From positions 1 through 27,874 of the forward strand of contig DATBGS010000020.1 in NCBI GenBank assembly GCA_036557885.1: 27,874 nt of DNA, in the 5' to 3' direction. Under the pieces are notes generated by a model that was given only the letters and a program-made list of their open reading frames with translations, was not told the origin of the DNA and ran no database searches. Both the position numbers and the translations under genes were made by a program. Source of the DNA: DATBGS01 sp036557885. Lineage in GTDB: Bacteria > Chloroflexota > Ktedonobacteria > Ktedonobacterales > DATBGS01. Of the stretch, positions 15,325 to 22,129 are shown piece by piece. Position 1 is the stretch's first letter, and every line of letters begins with the position of its first letter.

Positions 15325-16290
15325 ATGAGCAACAGGAAAGAATCCGATACCGAAGCACTTGACGCCTACTCGCGCGCCGTCACCAACGCCGCCGAACGCA
15401 TTGGTCCCGCCGTCGTGCGTATAGATACTGATCGTGGGCGCCCGCGCCTGCGCGGCTGGCCGCCTCGCCCCGAAGGGGGCGGTGGACTCGGCTCAGGGGT
15501 GATCTTCGCTTCAGACGGGCAGATTCTCACCAACGCCCATGTAGTTGAGGGCGCGCACCATATCCAGGTCACGCTGGCCGATGGGCGCAAATTTACTGCT
15601 GGAATGGTAGGCATGGAGCCAGACAAAGACCTGGCGGTTCTGCGCATTGGCGCCCAGAATCTTCCACTGGCAGAACTCGGACACGGCACCTTGAAGGTGG
15701 GGCAGTTGGTAATCGCCATTGGGAATCCCTACGGACTGGGTTGGACCGTTACCGCCGGTGTGGTCAGCGCATTGGACCGCGAACTGCCCACTCCTGGCGG
15801 CCACAAACTGAAAAAACTGATCCAGAGCGATACCTCAATCAATCCCGGCAACTCCGGTGGTCCCCTGGTAGACGGACAGAGCCGCGTCGTTGGCATTACC
15901 ACCGCGATGGTCCCCTATGGACAGGGCCTTGGCTTTTCCATCTCGTTGGAAACCATCTATGATTTTCTGGGGCGAGTACGCAGAACCCGCGAACAGCCTC
16001 AAGGGATGACGATTGGCGTAGGGGGGATGAAAACCGAGATTGACGAGCGCCAGCGTACCAACCTCCAACTCGCTCAGCGCACCGGCATGCTCATCATGGA
16101 ACTGCGCCCTGAAGGTCCAGCCGCCCAGGGAGGGTTACACATCCTCGACATCATCATTGCTGCCGATAACGAAACCGTCCTGGAACCACGCGATCTACAG
16201 CGCATTGTTGCTCGCCACCGCCGAGGAGAAACAATCACCCTCTCGTTTCTGCGTGAACAGAAAATCCGCCGCGTGACGCTCAAACTGTGA
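15325..16290 (+). CDS. HtrA/DegP-like serine protease with PDZ domain, no export signal
   Basis: A 321-residue trypsin-fold protease. The catalytic triad is His72 (TNAHVV), Asp102 (DKDLAVLRI) and Ser177 (NPGNSGGPL). Other family segments are GSGVIFASDGQILTNAH and AIGNPYGLGWTVTAGVVSA. A single PDZ domain fills about residues 230-321, including GPAAQGGLHILDIIIAADN. HtrA proteases degrade misfolded proteins in the envelope, but this one has no signal peptide or membrane helix: its first 30 residues are polar (MSNRKESDTEALDAYSRAVTN). It is therefore probably cytoplasmic. ATG 15325 is preceded by AGGAG at six bases; an upstream ATG at 15268 adds 19 polar residues and no signal. It has its own promoter and no cotranscribed partner. 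Confidence 0.92.
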   Translation: MSNRKESDTEALDAYSRAVTNAAERIGPAVVRIDTDRGRPRLRGWPPRPEGGGGLGSGVIFASDGQILTNAHVVEGAHHIQVTLADGRKFTAGMVGMEPDKDLAVLRIGAQNLPLAELGHGTLKVGQLVIAIGNPYGLGWTVTAGVVSALDRELPTPGGHKLKKLIQSDTSINPGNSGGPLVDGQSRVVGITTAMVPYGQGLGFSISLETIYDFLGRVRRTREQPQGMTIGVGGMKTEIDERQRTNLQLAQRTGMLIMELRPEGPAAQGGLHILDIIIAADNETVLEPRDLQRIVARHRRGETITLSFLREQKIRRVTLKL

Positions 16291-16317
16291 TCGGTGATCT
16301 ATAATCGGTGATCGGTG
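16290..16317 (+). repeat. heptanucleotide tandem repeat at the htrA stop codon
   Basis: Three exact copies of ATCGGTG lie at 16290-16296, 16304-16310 and 16311-16317. The seven bases between the first two (ATCTATA) fill the fourth register as a diverged unit. The array begins at the last base of the stop codon of the HtrA-like gene. It is a small slippage-prone repeat with no known role. Confidence 0.6.
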
Positions 16318-16366
16318 TTACGCGCCCTCTCGCTTCTCGGCAAGCCAGAGAGGAAATGAGAAGAAC

Positions 16367-16401
16367 ACAGGAGCCGGAGCAGCACATGCTCCGGCTCCTG
16401 T
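16367..16401. terminator. hairpin between convergent htrA-like gene and respiratory operon
   Basis: A perfect 15-bp inverted repeat (ACAGGAGCCGGAGCA at 16367-16381, complement at 16387-16401) with a five-base loop lies between the ends of two convergent genes. Neither side has a strong T run, although the minus-strand side is somewhat T-rich (GTTCTTCTCATTTCC). It is probably a bidirectional terminator or transcript-end stabiliser. Confidence 0.6.
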
Positions 16402-16450
16402 CAGCTTGAAAAATCGAAAGAACGGGTCAAGCGGGCGCACGATGCCCCAT

Positions 16451-18352
16451 CTAATCTCCTGTTGTCGGTGCTATCCCAGCCGTGCCATTAGTTGCTGGGC
16501 TGGCCGCGCTCCCCCGCAGACGACCTACCACACTGGAAATGACAGCGCCAGAACCAGCCAGCATCGTCAAGGCAATGGCTGTCACCCACGCGCTCACCAG
16601 CGCGTGCTCCGCTCCCAGATCTGCGTAGGGGATGCCATTAGGCAGCGTGGCATCCTGAATGATGGTAAACCAGGAATGGATGCAGAGCAACAGGAAAAAA
16701 CCCAGGGTGAAGAAGCTCAGCATACCCCAGAAACTCCGGCCCGCCCAGAGCGCGTTAAAGATCTCAAAAATGGACCCCAGCAGCACAAAGAGCAATCCGG
16801 CCAGATACATGGGAACTCCAGCGATGAGCAGCCGCCCCTGCACCCCACTTCCATATTCCAGGCTAAACTGGATACCGCTGACGACCAGCAACGCCATCCC
16901 TAGCAGCACAATCCACAGCGAGAACTTTTTGAGGCTCTCCAGCGTAATTCGCCGCGCCAGTAAGACCAGTTGCAACCCTCCTAAGCCTCCTACCACCAGG
17001 AACGACCAGAAGGCATCATGCAGTTGATTTGGCCCAGGGAAATAGTTGATCCCCAGTGCCTCCGTCTCAAAGAACTCCTGAAGGGAAAAGAAGGCAAACC
17101 CGGCCAGGTAGACCAGAATCACCGTACCCAGAATCAACCACTGCCCCGCGCAGCCAAGCTGCATGGGTGCCACCGACGCATACTCATGGCGCGTGGAGTA
17201 CGTCCAGATGAGCGCCAGGAGCAGCACGCCTGTCCCAATAAAGAGCGCAACGCGCATCTGATCATCCGTGTGAATGACCACTGCCGCAAATGCGCACAGC
17301 AGGAAGCTCACCACTGTGCTTAAAATGACTGCCGGGCGATTCTTCCTCCAGAAGTAAATCGCCATCAGGCCAAACACGAAGAACTGCCCGTTGGCAATCG
17401 TGGCAATGATATAGCCCGTGTATTGCGTATAGGTGCAGGAGCCGGGAATATCATCTTTCACGCTGCAAACCGTCAAGAAATTGGTGGCGTCCCACCCATG
17501 TATCCAGTCAACCAACGGATACGCGAACAGGAAGAGAATCAAGAAGATCACAACGAGCGGCACCAGCCCCATGACCACCACCAGATAGGTGGCAGGCATA
17601 TAGCGCCGACGCTCGGCAATCATTACTGGCAAGAACCAGATCTGAATAGCCGCAAACGCCAGCATCAGCGCAATCCCCAGCATGACGTTGCCAACGAGCA
17701 GCGCCGCATCATGTCCCAAGCCAAGGATGTTGTCGCCCTGGAAAGTATACAGACCAATATAGACCGCCATCAAGAGGGCTGAAATGATTGCCGCGCCCCA
17801 CGTCAAAAAGTCGCGGCCTGCGCCGTTCAGCCCATTGTGATAGCCCCGCAGGGCCAGCCAGGCATACACAAAGATGCCAAAGCCGGTGCCCATCACGATC
17901 ATGCTGATGGCCGTCAGGTCAATACTCTGCGGCTGCAACCATTTTGCGCCAAGCAGTGTGCCGCCGCTCCCCGCTGGGAAGTCGGTCCCATCAGGCAAGC
18001 GATCAGGCAAATACTGGTGGCCGGAGGTATACACAAAGAGCATGCCCGCCAGCCCCAGCACAAAGAGGACTGCTCCCAAAATCGCCACGACAGCCGGAGA
18101 AATGACCGGCTTGGGGTCAAACAGGAACAACACCACCATCAACAAAACGCTGAGGCCAAGGGAAACCAGCGCCAGATCAAGCATACCTTGCTCCAGATGA
18201 GCCAGGCGAGCGCTGGTGAAAACCGTAAAGATATAACCAGGGAGCTGACTGGTCAAAATCATTGCTACAAAGAAGAGGCCAGCCGCCAGAACAATAGCGC
18301 GCACCCAGGACATCCGTTGCTCTGGCTGCTCCCGTGTTCGTACTTGTTGCAT
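16451..18352 (-). CDS. unrecognised membrane protein with about 16 helices, in the bc-complex operon
   Basis: A 633-residue protein, almost wholly hydrophobic, with about 16 membrane helices counted by eye and short loops. I do not recognise its family. It lacks the paired histidines and HxH ligands of haem-copper oxidase subunit I, and it has no CxxCH haem-binding site. Single histidines occur near helix ends (GHDAALLVGN, VIHTDDQMRV, LHDAFWSF, CIHSWFTI), so haem binding by scattered pairs cannot be excluded. A loop near residue 290-305 has two cysteines (TVCSVKDD, PGSCTYT) that could form a disulphide. The start has AAGGG ten bases upstream. It is the last gene of the operon, 27 bases after the cytochrome c-cupredoxin gene, which suggests a structural or electron-accepting partner of that complex. 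Confidence 0.75.
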   Translation of the reverse strand: MQQVRTREQPEQRMSWVRAIVLAAGLFFVAMILTSQLPGYIFTVFTSARLAHLEQGMLDLALVSLGLSVLLMVVLFLFDPKPVISPAVVAILGAVLFVLGLAGMLFVYTSGHQYLPDRLPDGTDFPAGSGGTLLGAKWLQPQSIDLTAISMIVMGTGFGIFVYAWLALRGYHNGLNGAGRDFLTWGAAIISALLMAVYIGLYTFQGDNILGLGHDAALLVGNVMLGIALMLAFAAIQIWFLPVMIAERRRYMPATYLVVVMGLVPLVVIFLILFLFAYPLVDWIHGWDATNFLTVCSVKDDIPGSCTYTQYTGYIIATIANGQFFVFGLMAIYFWRKNRPAVILSTVVSFLLCAFAAVVIHTDDQMRVALFIGTGVLLLALIWTYSTRHEYASVAPMQLGCAGQWLILGTVILVYLAGFAFFSLQEFFETEALGINYFPGPNQLHDAFWSFLVVGGLGGLQLVLLARRITLESLKKFSLWIVLLGMALLVVSGIQFSLEYGSGVQGRLLIAGVPMYLAGLLFVLLGSIFEIFNALWAGRSFWGMLSFFTLGFFLLLCIHSWFTIIQDATLPNGIPYADLGAEHALVSAWVTAIALTMLAGSGAVISSVVGRLRGSAASPATNGTAGIAPTTGD

Positions 18353-18379
18353 AAACTACAATCCCTTTCCATCTGGCGG

Positions 18380-19423
18380 CTAGGGCACTACCGTAATTTG
18401 CCCCACCATAGGCGGGTGCAAAGAGCAGTAGTATTGGAACGTTCCAGGCGTAGTAAAGGTGAACGTTATGGTGCTAGCAGCCCCCTGGTCGTTCCCTGCT
18501 AGAAGCTTGTTTGGATCACCAAACTTGCCGTCTGGCGAGCCTTGCCCACTTACCACTGTGTGGAACTGGTTGGAGATATTCACCCAGGTCACAGTGGTAC
18601 CAGCTTTGATCTTCACATTGGTAAGCTCAAAGCCCCAACCTGACGGGTTATCTGTGGTGTTGATGATGTTGATCGTCACCTTATTTGAGGCGGTCAGATC
18701 TTTCTCTGCGCCATAGTTGGCCGCGCTGCCCTTGTACTTATTGTACTGGTCAATCTGTGCCTGGGTAGTCAGTTCACCAAAGACGTAATCGAAGCCGTTA
18801 TGGGTGTCGCTGATATGATTGTTCTTCAGATACGTCTTATCCGTGGAACGAATCAGCGCCACCAGATAGCTGATGTCATCGGCAGTGAGCGGCCCGCCAT
18901 ACAGATCGCTCCAGGCAGGCATCTGAAGCCCCTGCGACCCCAGATCGCTCAGATTGGTTGTCTTCGGCACGCCAGCCGAAATGATGCGGGTCAGATCATC
19001 ATCGGTCAGCTTGGCAATGTTCGCGCTGCCATTTAGTTGAGGGCCAACCAGCCCCTGACCAGTCGAGCCATGACACTGCAAGCAATAGGTGCCATAGAGC
19101 GCCGCGCCGCGATGCAGCGTCAACTCATAGGCATCTGCTTGCGAGTTCGCCTGGCTGCTATTTTGCGCCAGCCAGAAGAGAGGGATAAACAAGGCCAGGA
19201 GAACCACCCCCAGCAATGAGGCATAACCCGTCTTCTGGACGTTATTTAAACGCCCAAAGAAGATATAGAGGAGCGCCAGGGTTAAGATGACAGCGGCGAT
19301 GAGGCCAGCAGCCACACCCCACGAAATCACCTCCGCGACGGCAAGCACCACCATCACCACGACAGTCGCGGCAATGATAGCCAGAGCCAGCAACCCCGCA
19401 CTACGACGACTTCTCTCCATCAT
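18380..19423 (-). CDS. membrane-anchored cytochrome c-cupredoxin fusion
   Basis: A 347-residue electron carrier with two redox domains. Three membrane helices (about residues 9-32, 34-56 and 66-86) anchor it. A cytochrome c domain follows with haem site Cys114, Cys117, His118 (YCLQCH) and probable axial Met168 (LQMPAW). After a linker comes a type-1 copper domain with His288 (NQFHTVV), Cys333, His336 and Met339 (YCSLHPPM), the spacing seen in amicyanin- and pseudoazurin-like proteins. It probably takes electrons from the Rieske/cytochrome b core and passes them through haem and copper to an acceptor outside the membrane. ATG 19423 is chosen because AAGGA lies upstream. It follows the Rieske gene by 25 bases. 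Confidence 0.92.
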   Translation of the reverse strand: MMERSRRSAGLLALAIIAATVVVMVVLAVAEVISWGVAAGLIAAVILTLALLYIFFGRLNNVQKTGYASLLGVVLLALFIPLFWLAQNSSQANSQADAYELTLHRGAALYGTYCLQCHGSTGQGLVGPQLNGSANIAKLTDDDLTRIISAGVPKTTNLSDLGSQGLQMPAWSDLYGGPLTADDISYLVALIRSTDKTYLKNNHISDTHNGFDYVFGELTTQAQIDQYNKYKGSAANYGAEKDLTASNKVTINIINTTDNPSGWGFELTNVKIKAGTTVTWVNISNQFHTVVSGQGSPDGKFGDPNKLLAGNDQGAASTITFTFTTPGTFQYYCSLHPPMVGQITVVP

Positions 19424-19448
19424 ACCGTTTTTCCTTAATTTCTGGCCT

Positions 19449-20144
19449 TTACGCGCTACACTCAGTCCCATTGGTTGAGATCAACCGCGTCTGAGTATCA
19501 GGGCGCTGCACAGCGCTATTGATTTTTCCGGTATCAACAACCACCGTACCGGCATCAGTAAACGTGACCACAAAGCGATCAAGGCTGCGTGGCGCCGGAC
19601 CATCAATATATTCGCCATCCACGTTATAGTGCGAACCGTGACAGGGGCATTTAAAACTGTGGCAATCGTCGCGGAATGGGACGCGGCACCCCAGATGGAC
19701 ACACTTTTGATACAAAGCCACCCAATACGTGCCGTCGGCGTCCTTTACCCAGGACTCCGCGTCAAGCTGATTCGTGAGCGCTGACCCACCCAGCACAAAG
19801 GACGTATCTGCAATCAAATGCACAATATACGCCTTGGCCTTAGCGACATAAAAGAGGCCCTTGGAGTCCTGCACTGCTTCATGAAAGGCCGATGCCGGGA
19901 ACTGACTCTTTGGGCCAATGTCAATTGGCGAGCCAAATTGCCCGGCCAGGTTGGGGTAAAACATCGCCAGCGAACCAGCAATCGCCTCAGCCCCCACCAG
20001 CCCCAGTACACCGCCCACCGCCCGACGCAGTACCTGCCGACGCGACAGGCCACGCCGCGCCTGCTCAGCCGCCTCTGCGCCGCCGCCGGTCATCACCTCA
20101 TACTCTTGAGGCAGCACCGGCTTTTTTGGAGATTCTATACTCAT
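19449..20144 (-). CDS. Rieske iron-sulphur protein with Tat signal
   Basis: A 231-residue Rieske 2Fe-2S subunit of a cytochrome bc/b6f-type complex. The cluster boxes are Cys148-Val-His150-Leu-Gly-Cys153 and Cys166-Pro-Cys168-His169-Gly-Ser. Cys148, Cys166, His150 and His169 bind the cluster, and Cys153-Cys168 form the usual disulphide. An extra cysteine (161) lies between the boxes. The N-terminus has a twin-arginine pattern (SRRQVLRRAVGG, residues 34-45) and one helix, so the protein is folded inside and exported by Tat while staying anchored. GGAGG lies upstream of the ATG. It sits 21 bases downstream of the subunit IV-like gene. Confidence 0.95.
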   Translation of the reverse strand: MSIESPKKPVLPQEYEVMTGGGAEAAEQARRGLSRRQVLRRAVGGVLGLVGAEAIAGSLAMFYPNLAGQFGSPIDIGPKSQFPASAFHEAVQDSKGLFYVAKAKAYIVHLIADTSFVLGGSALTNQLDAESWVKDADGTYWVALYQKCVHLGCRVPFRDDCHSFKCPCHGSHYNVDGEYIDGPAPRSLDRFVVTFTDAGTVVVDTGKINSAVQRPDTQTRLISTNGTECSA

Positions 20145-20165
20145 AGGTACTCAGACCTCCACAGA

Positions 20166-20696
20166 CTAGAGATCGAAATACAGTCCCTGCCAGGGCCAGG
20201 TCCAGAGCCATCCTGGGCCTCGGAAGAAGCTGCCCATCAAGGTGATAATGGCGTAAAAGACCGCAAAAATGGAAAACAGAGTGATTGAGAGCTTTCGATC
20301 TGCAAACGCCCGGCTGGGATTGCGGTCAACGTAGGGGATGGCCGCCAGCCCTACCAGCGTCAGCCCCGGAATCAACACACCGGCAATGGTCGGCGGGAAG
20401 TAGTGCAGCAATTCCTGCAACCCCAGGAAATACCAGGGCGCCTTGGCCGGATTTGGCGTAAAGTTCGGATCGGCATGCGCACGCAGCGGCGCATTGATTT
20501 GCAGCGACAGAATCGTCAGCACCGCCGTCATAAACACCGCCGCCATAAACTCGCGCACCAGCAGATGCGGCCAAACAAACACCGAATCTTCCAGTTGCTT
20601 CTCAATGCGCGTCACCGCTTCTTGCTTGACAACGGCCAGCGTGCGATAGCGCTTCTGCTGAATCTGTTTAATGGGCGGCTCTTGAACGGTTGCCAT
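20166..20696 (-). CDS. cytochrome b subunit IV-like protein (C-terminal half of cytochrome b)
   Basis: A 176-residue protein corresponding to PetD or the C-terminal part of cytochrome b. Three membrane helices are visible. The quinol-site loop reads NPAKAPWYFLGLQELLHYFPP, so the usual PEWY motif is APWY, a form also known from other menaquinol-oxidising complexes. The next helix, IAGVLIPGLTLVGLAAIPYVD, is typical. The N-terminal 40 residues are hydrophilic, and the C-terminus is rich in Trp (GPGWLWTWPWQG). It forms the quinol-oxidising site together with the b6-like subunit. The Shine-Dalgarno GGGAGG precedes the ATG. It lies 139 bases downstream of the b6-like gene, an unusually long gap in this operon. 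Confidence 0.92.
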   Translation of the reverse strand: MATVQEPPIKQIQQKRYRTLAVVKQEAVTRIEKQLEDSVFVWPHLLVREFMAAVFMTAVLTILSLQINAPLRAHADPNFTPNPAKAPWYFLGLQELLHYFPPTIAGVLIPGLTLVGLAAIPYVDRNPSRAFADRKLSITLFSIFAVFYAIITLMGSFFRGPGWLWTWPWQGLYFDL

Positions 20697-20754
20697 AGTT
20701 TGAATCCTCCCAGAAACTGCAAAGGATCAAGACATCATTTCCGGGCCGAATAGA

Positions 20755-20810
20755 CCCTGCTTTAAGAAACTGCACAGCGCATTTCATGCCAGCGCCTCCT
20801 CAAAGCAGGG
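20755..20810 (-). promoter_or_regulatory. inverted repeat in the b6-subunit IV intercistronic gap
   Basis: CCCTGCTTT (20755-20763) and AAAGCAGGG (20802-20810) can pair as a 9-bp stem with a 38-base loop in the gap between the first two genes of the respiratory operon. This may tune transcript stability or translation of the downstream genes. No promoter is evident in the gap. Confidence 0.35.
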
Positions 20811-20835
20811 CTGCTCCGGCTGAGCGCCTCGCGTC

Positions 20836-21645
20836 CTATCGGAGCGACGCTTCCAACGCTGGCTCCGGCTCCTCGGAGCTTTCTACCTCACGCCGCGATG
20901 GCGGTGGAGGCCCAGCCGCCCCACCATCCTTACGGATGCGCCAGAAGTGAACGGCCATCATGATCGCAGCAATCAACGGGAACGCAATCACATGGATGAC
21001 ATAGAAACGCAGCAGACCATTCTGGCCCACATCCACTCCACCGATGAGAGCGGTATGCGCCTGCGTGCCAATGAATGGTGCATAGTTTGCCAGGTTCGTG
21101 CCCACCGTCACAGCCCAGTAGGCAATCTGGTCCCAAGGCAGCAGATAGCCAGAGAAGCTCAGGAACAGCGTCAGGAAAAAGAGCGTGACGCCCACAACCC
21201 AGTTAAACTCGCGCGGGGGCTTATAGGCGCCATGATAAAAGACGCGGATCATATGCAGCGTTACGGAGATCACCATCAGGTGCGCAGCCCAGCGGTGCAT
21301 ATTGCGCACAAATAAGCCAAAATTCACAATGGTATTGAGCTGCTGGATGTTTTTATAGGCGTCTTGCGTGGAAGGCACATAGTAGAACATCAAAAAGACG
21401 CCAGTGATGGTTAAGACCAGAAAGAGGAAGAAGGATATTCCACCAAGACACCAGGTATACGTCACCCGCATAGCCTGACGGCTCACCTTCACTGGGTGCA
21501 AATGGAGAAACACATTTCCCATCATCACCAGTGATTGGTTCAGCGGGGTATCAGGATACCCATGACGGAACACCGACCGCCATAGCTGACTCTCCATCAC
21601 TTTCGTGGAGACGGTATCCAGCAAGCCGCGATTTGTCGCGCTCAC
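20836..21645 (-). CDS. cytochrome b6-like subunit of menaquinol:cytochrome c reductase
   Basis: A 269-residue cytochrome b N-terminal domain with four helices. The haem ligands are His117 and His131 in one helix (13 residues between them) and His218 and His233 in another (14 residues between), the b6f-type spacing. Other landmarks are RNMHRWAAHLMV, the SGYLLPWDQIAYWA segment and the end VHFWRIRKDGG. It moves electrons across the membrane during menaquinol oxidation. The C-terminal 30 residues are a proline- and glutamate-rich tail. The start is GTG, preceded by AAGGAGG; an ATG overlapping it is followed directly by a stop in its own frame. It is the first gene of the five-gene operon, with a promoter at 21745-21774. 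Confidence 0.95.
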   Translation of the reverse strand: MSATNRGLLDTVSTKVMESQLWRSVFRHGYPDTPLNQSLVMMGNVFLHLHPVKVSRQAMRVTYTWCLGGISFFLFLVLTITGVFLMFYYVPSTQDAYKNIQQLNTIVNFGLFVRNMHRWAAHLMVISVTLHMIRVFYHGAYKPPREFNWVVGVTLFFLTLFLSFSGYLLPWDQIAYWAVTVGTNLANYAPFIGTQAHTALIGGVDVGQNGLLRFYVIHVIAFPLIAAIMMAVHFWRIRKDGGAAGPPPPSRREVESSEEPEPALEASLR

Positions 21646-21744
21646 ATTGCCTCCTTGGATAAGCTGAATTGCCTCGCAGATACCTCACCACCTGCTGATG
21701 TGTTCTGAAGTCTTCTGGCGAGAGCATCAGTCGTGTGGTGCCCT

Positions 21745-21774
21745 ATTATATCAAAACACGTGGCGAGGGTGCAA
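21745..21774 (-). promoter_or_regulatory. promoter of the cytochrome bc operon
   Basis: The minus strand has TTGCAC (complement of 21769-21774), an 18-base spacer and a perfect TATAAT (complement of 21745-21750) preceded by TGA, an extended -10. Transcription would start near 21738, leaving a leader of about 90 bases that contains one AGATACCT octamer (21678-21685). Confidence 0.7.
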
Positions 21775-21892
21775 TGCGGGAAACGTAGCGCAAAGGTTGG
21801 GACAAAGCAACAAAACAGCGAAAAAACGCCTTGAAGATACCTTTGGTCACTATCCTCCCGCATAAGAGTGTACCCAACCCATTCATCTGAAC

Positions 21893-21936
21893 CATCAGGT
21901 AGATACCTGATTTTTTCTTCAGGTATCTACCTGATG
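21893..21936. promoter_or_regulatory. double palindrome, probable operator between respiratory operon and sensor kinase
   Basis: An 18-bp arm (CATCAGGTAGATACCTGA, 21893-21910) is perfectly complementary to 21919-21936 around an eight-base T-rich centre. Each arm is itself a palindrome of the form TCAGGTNNNNACCTGA (21895-21910 and 21919-21934), with centres 24 bp apart. It sits between the two divergent promoters: about 120 bases upstream of the -35 of the bc operon and 40 bases upstream of the -35 of the kinase gene. The octamer AGATACCT also occurs alone at 21678-21685 and 21835-21842. The likely ligand is the response regulator encoded next door, but this is inference. A cruciform or RNA hairpin is the alternative. 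Confidence 0.65.
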
Positions 21937-21976
21937 AAAGACCAAACCCGCCCCCATCAGCCCGCATCGCGTCCAT

Positions 21977-22005
21977 TTGACAACCCTCCTGAAGGACGAT
22001 ACAAT
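21977..22005 (+). promoter_or_regulatory. strong sigma-70 promoter of the two-component system
   Basis: A perfect TTGACA (21977-21982), a 17-base spacer and TACAAT (22000-22005), five of six. Transcription would start near 22012, leaving a leader of about 118 bases before the kinase ATG. Confidence 0.78.
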
Positions 22006-22129
22006 TCCAATTGACAAGCGGCACAAAGGCAGGCGGCCAGAATCATCCCGTATCCGTGCACTGCATGTGATGGTAATGCTTATCCACCAGATACATCCAA
22101 CCCACAGATTCCAAGAAACACGGTTTATC

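Noticed and set aside
16451..18352. Haem-copper oxidase subunit I as the identity of the 16-helix protein
   Set aside because: The required histidines (paired HH, HxH and the helix II ligand) are not found, and the helix order does not match.
17837..18502. Plus-strand 221-codon frame opposite the 16-helix membrane protein
   Set aside because: Composition rich in His, Gln and Lys is what the complement of a hydrophobic membrane protein gene gives; no motif.
21642..21863. Minus-strand 73-codon frame upstream of the b6-like gene
   Set aside because: It overlaps the promoter of the bc operon and the composition is not protein-like.
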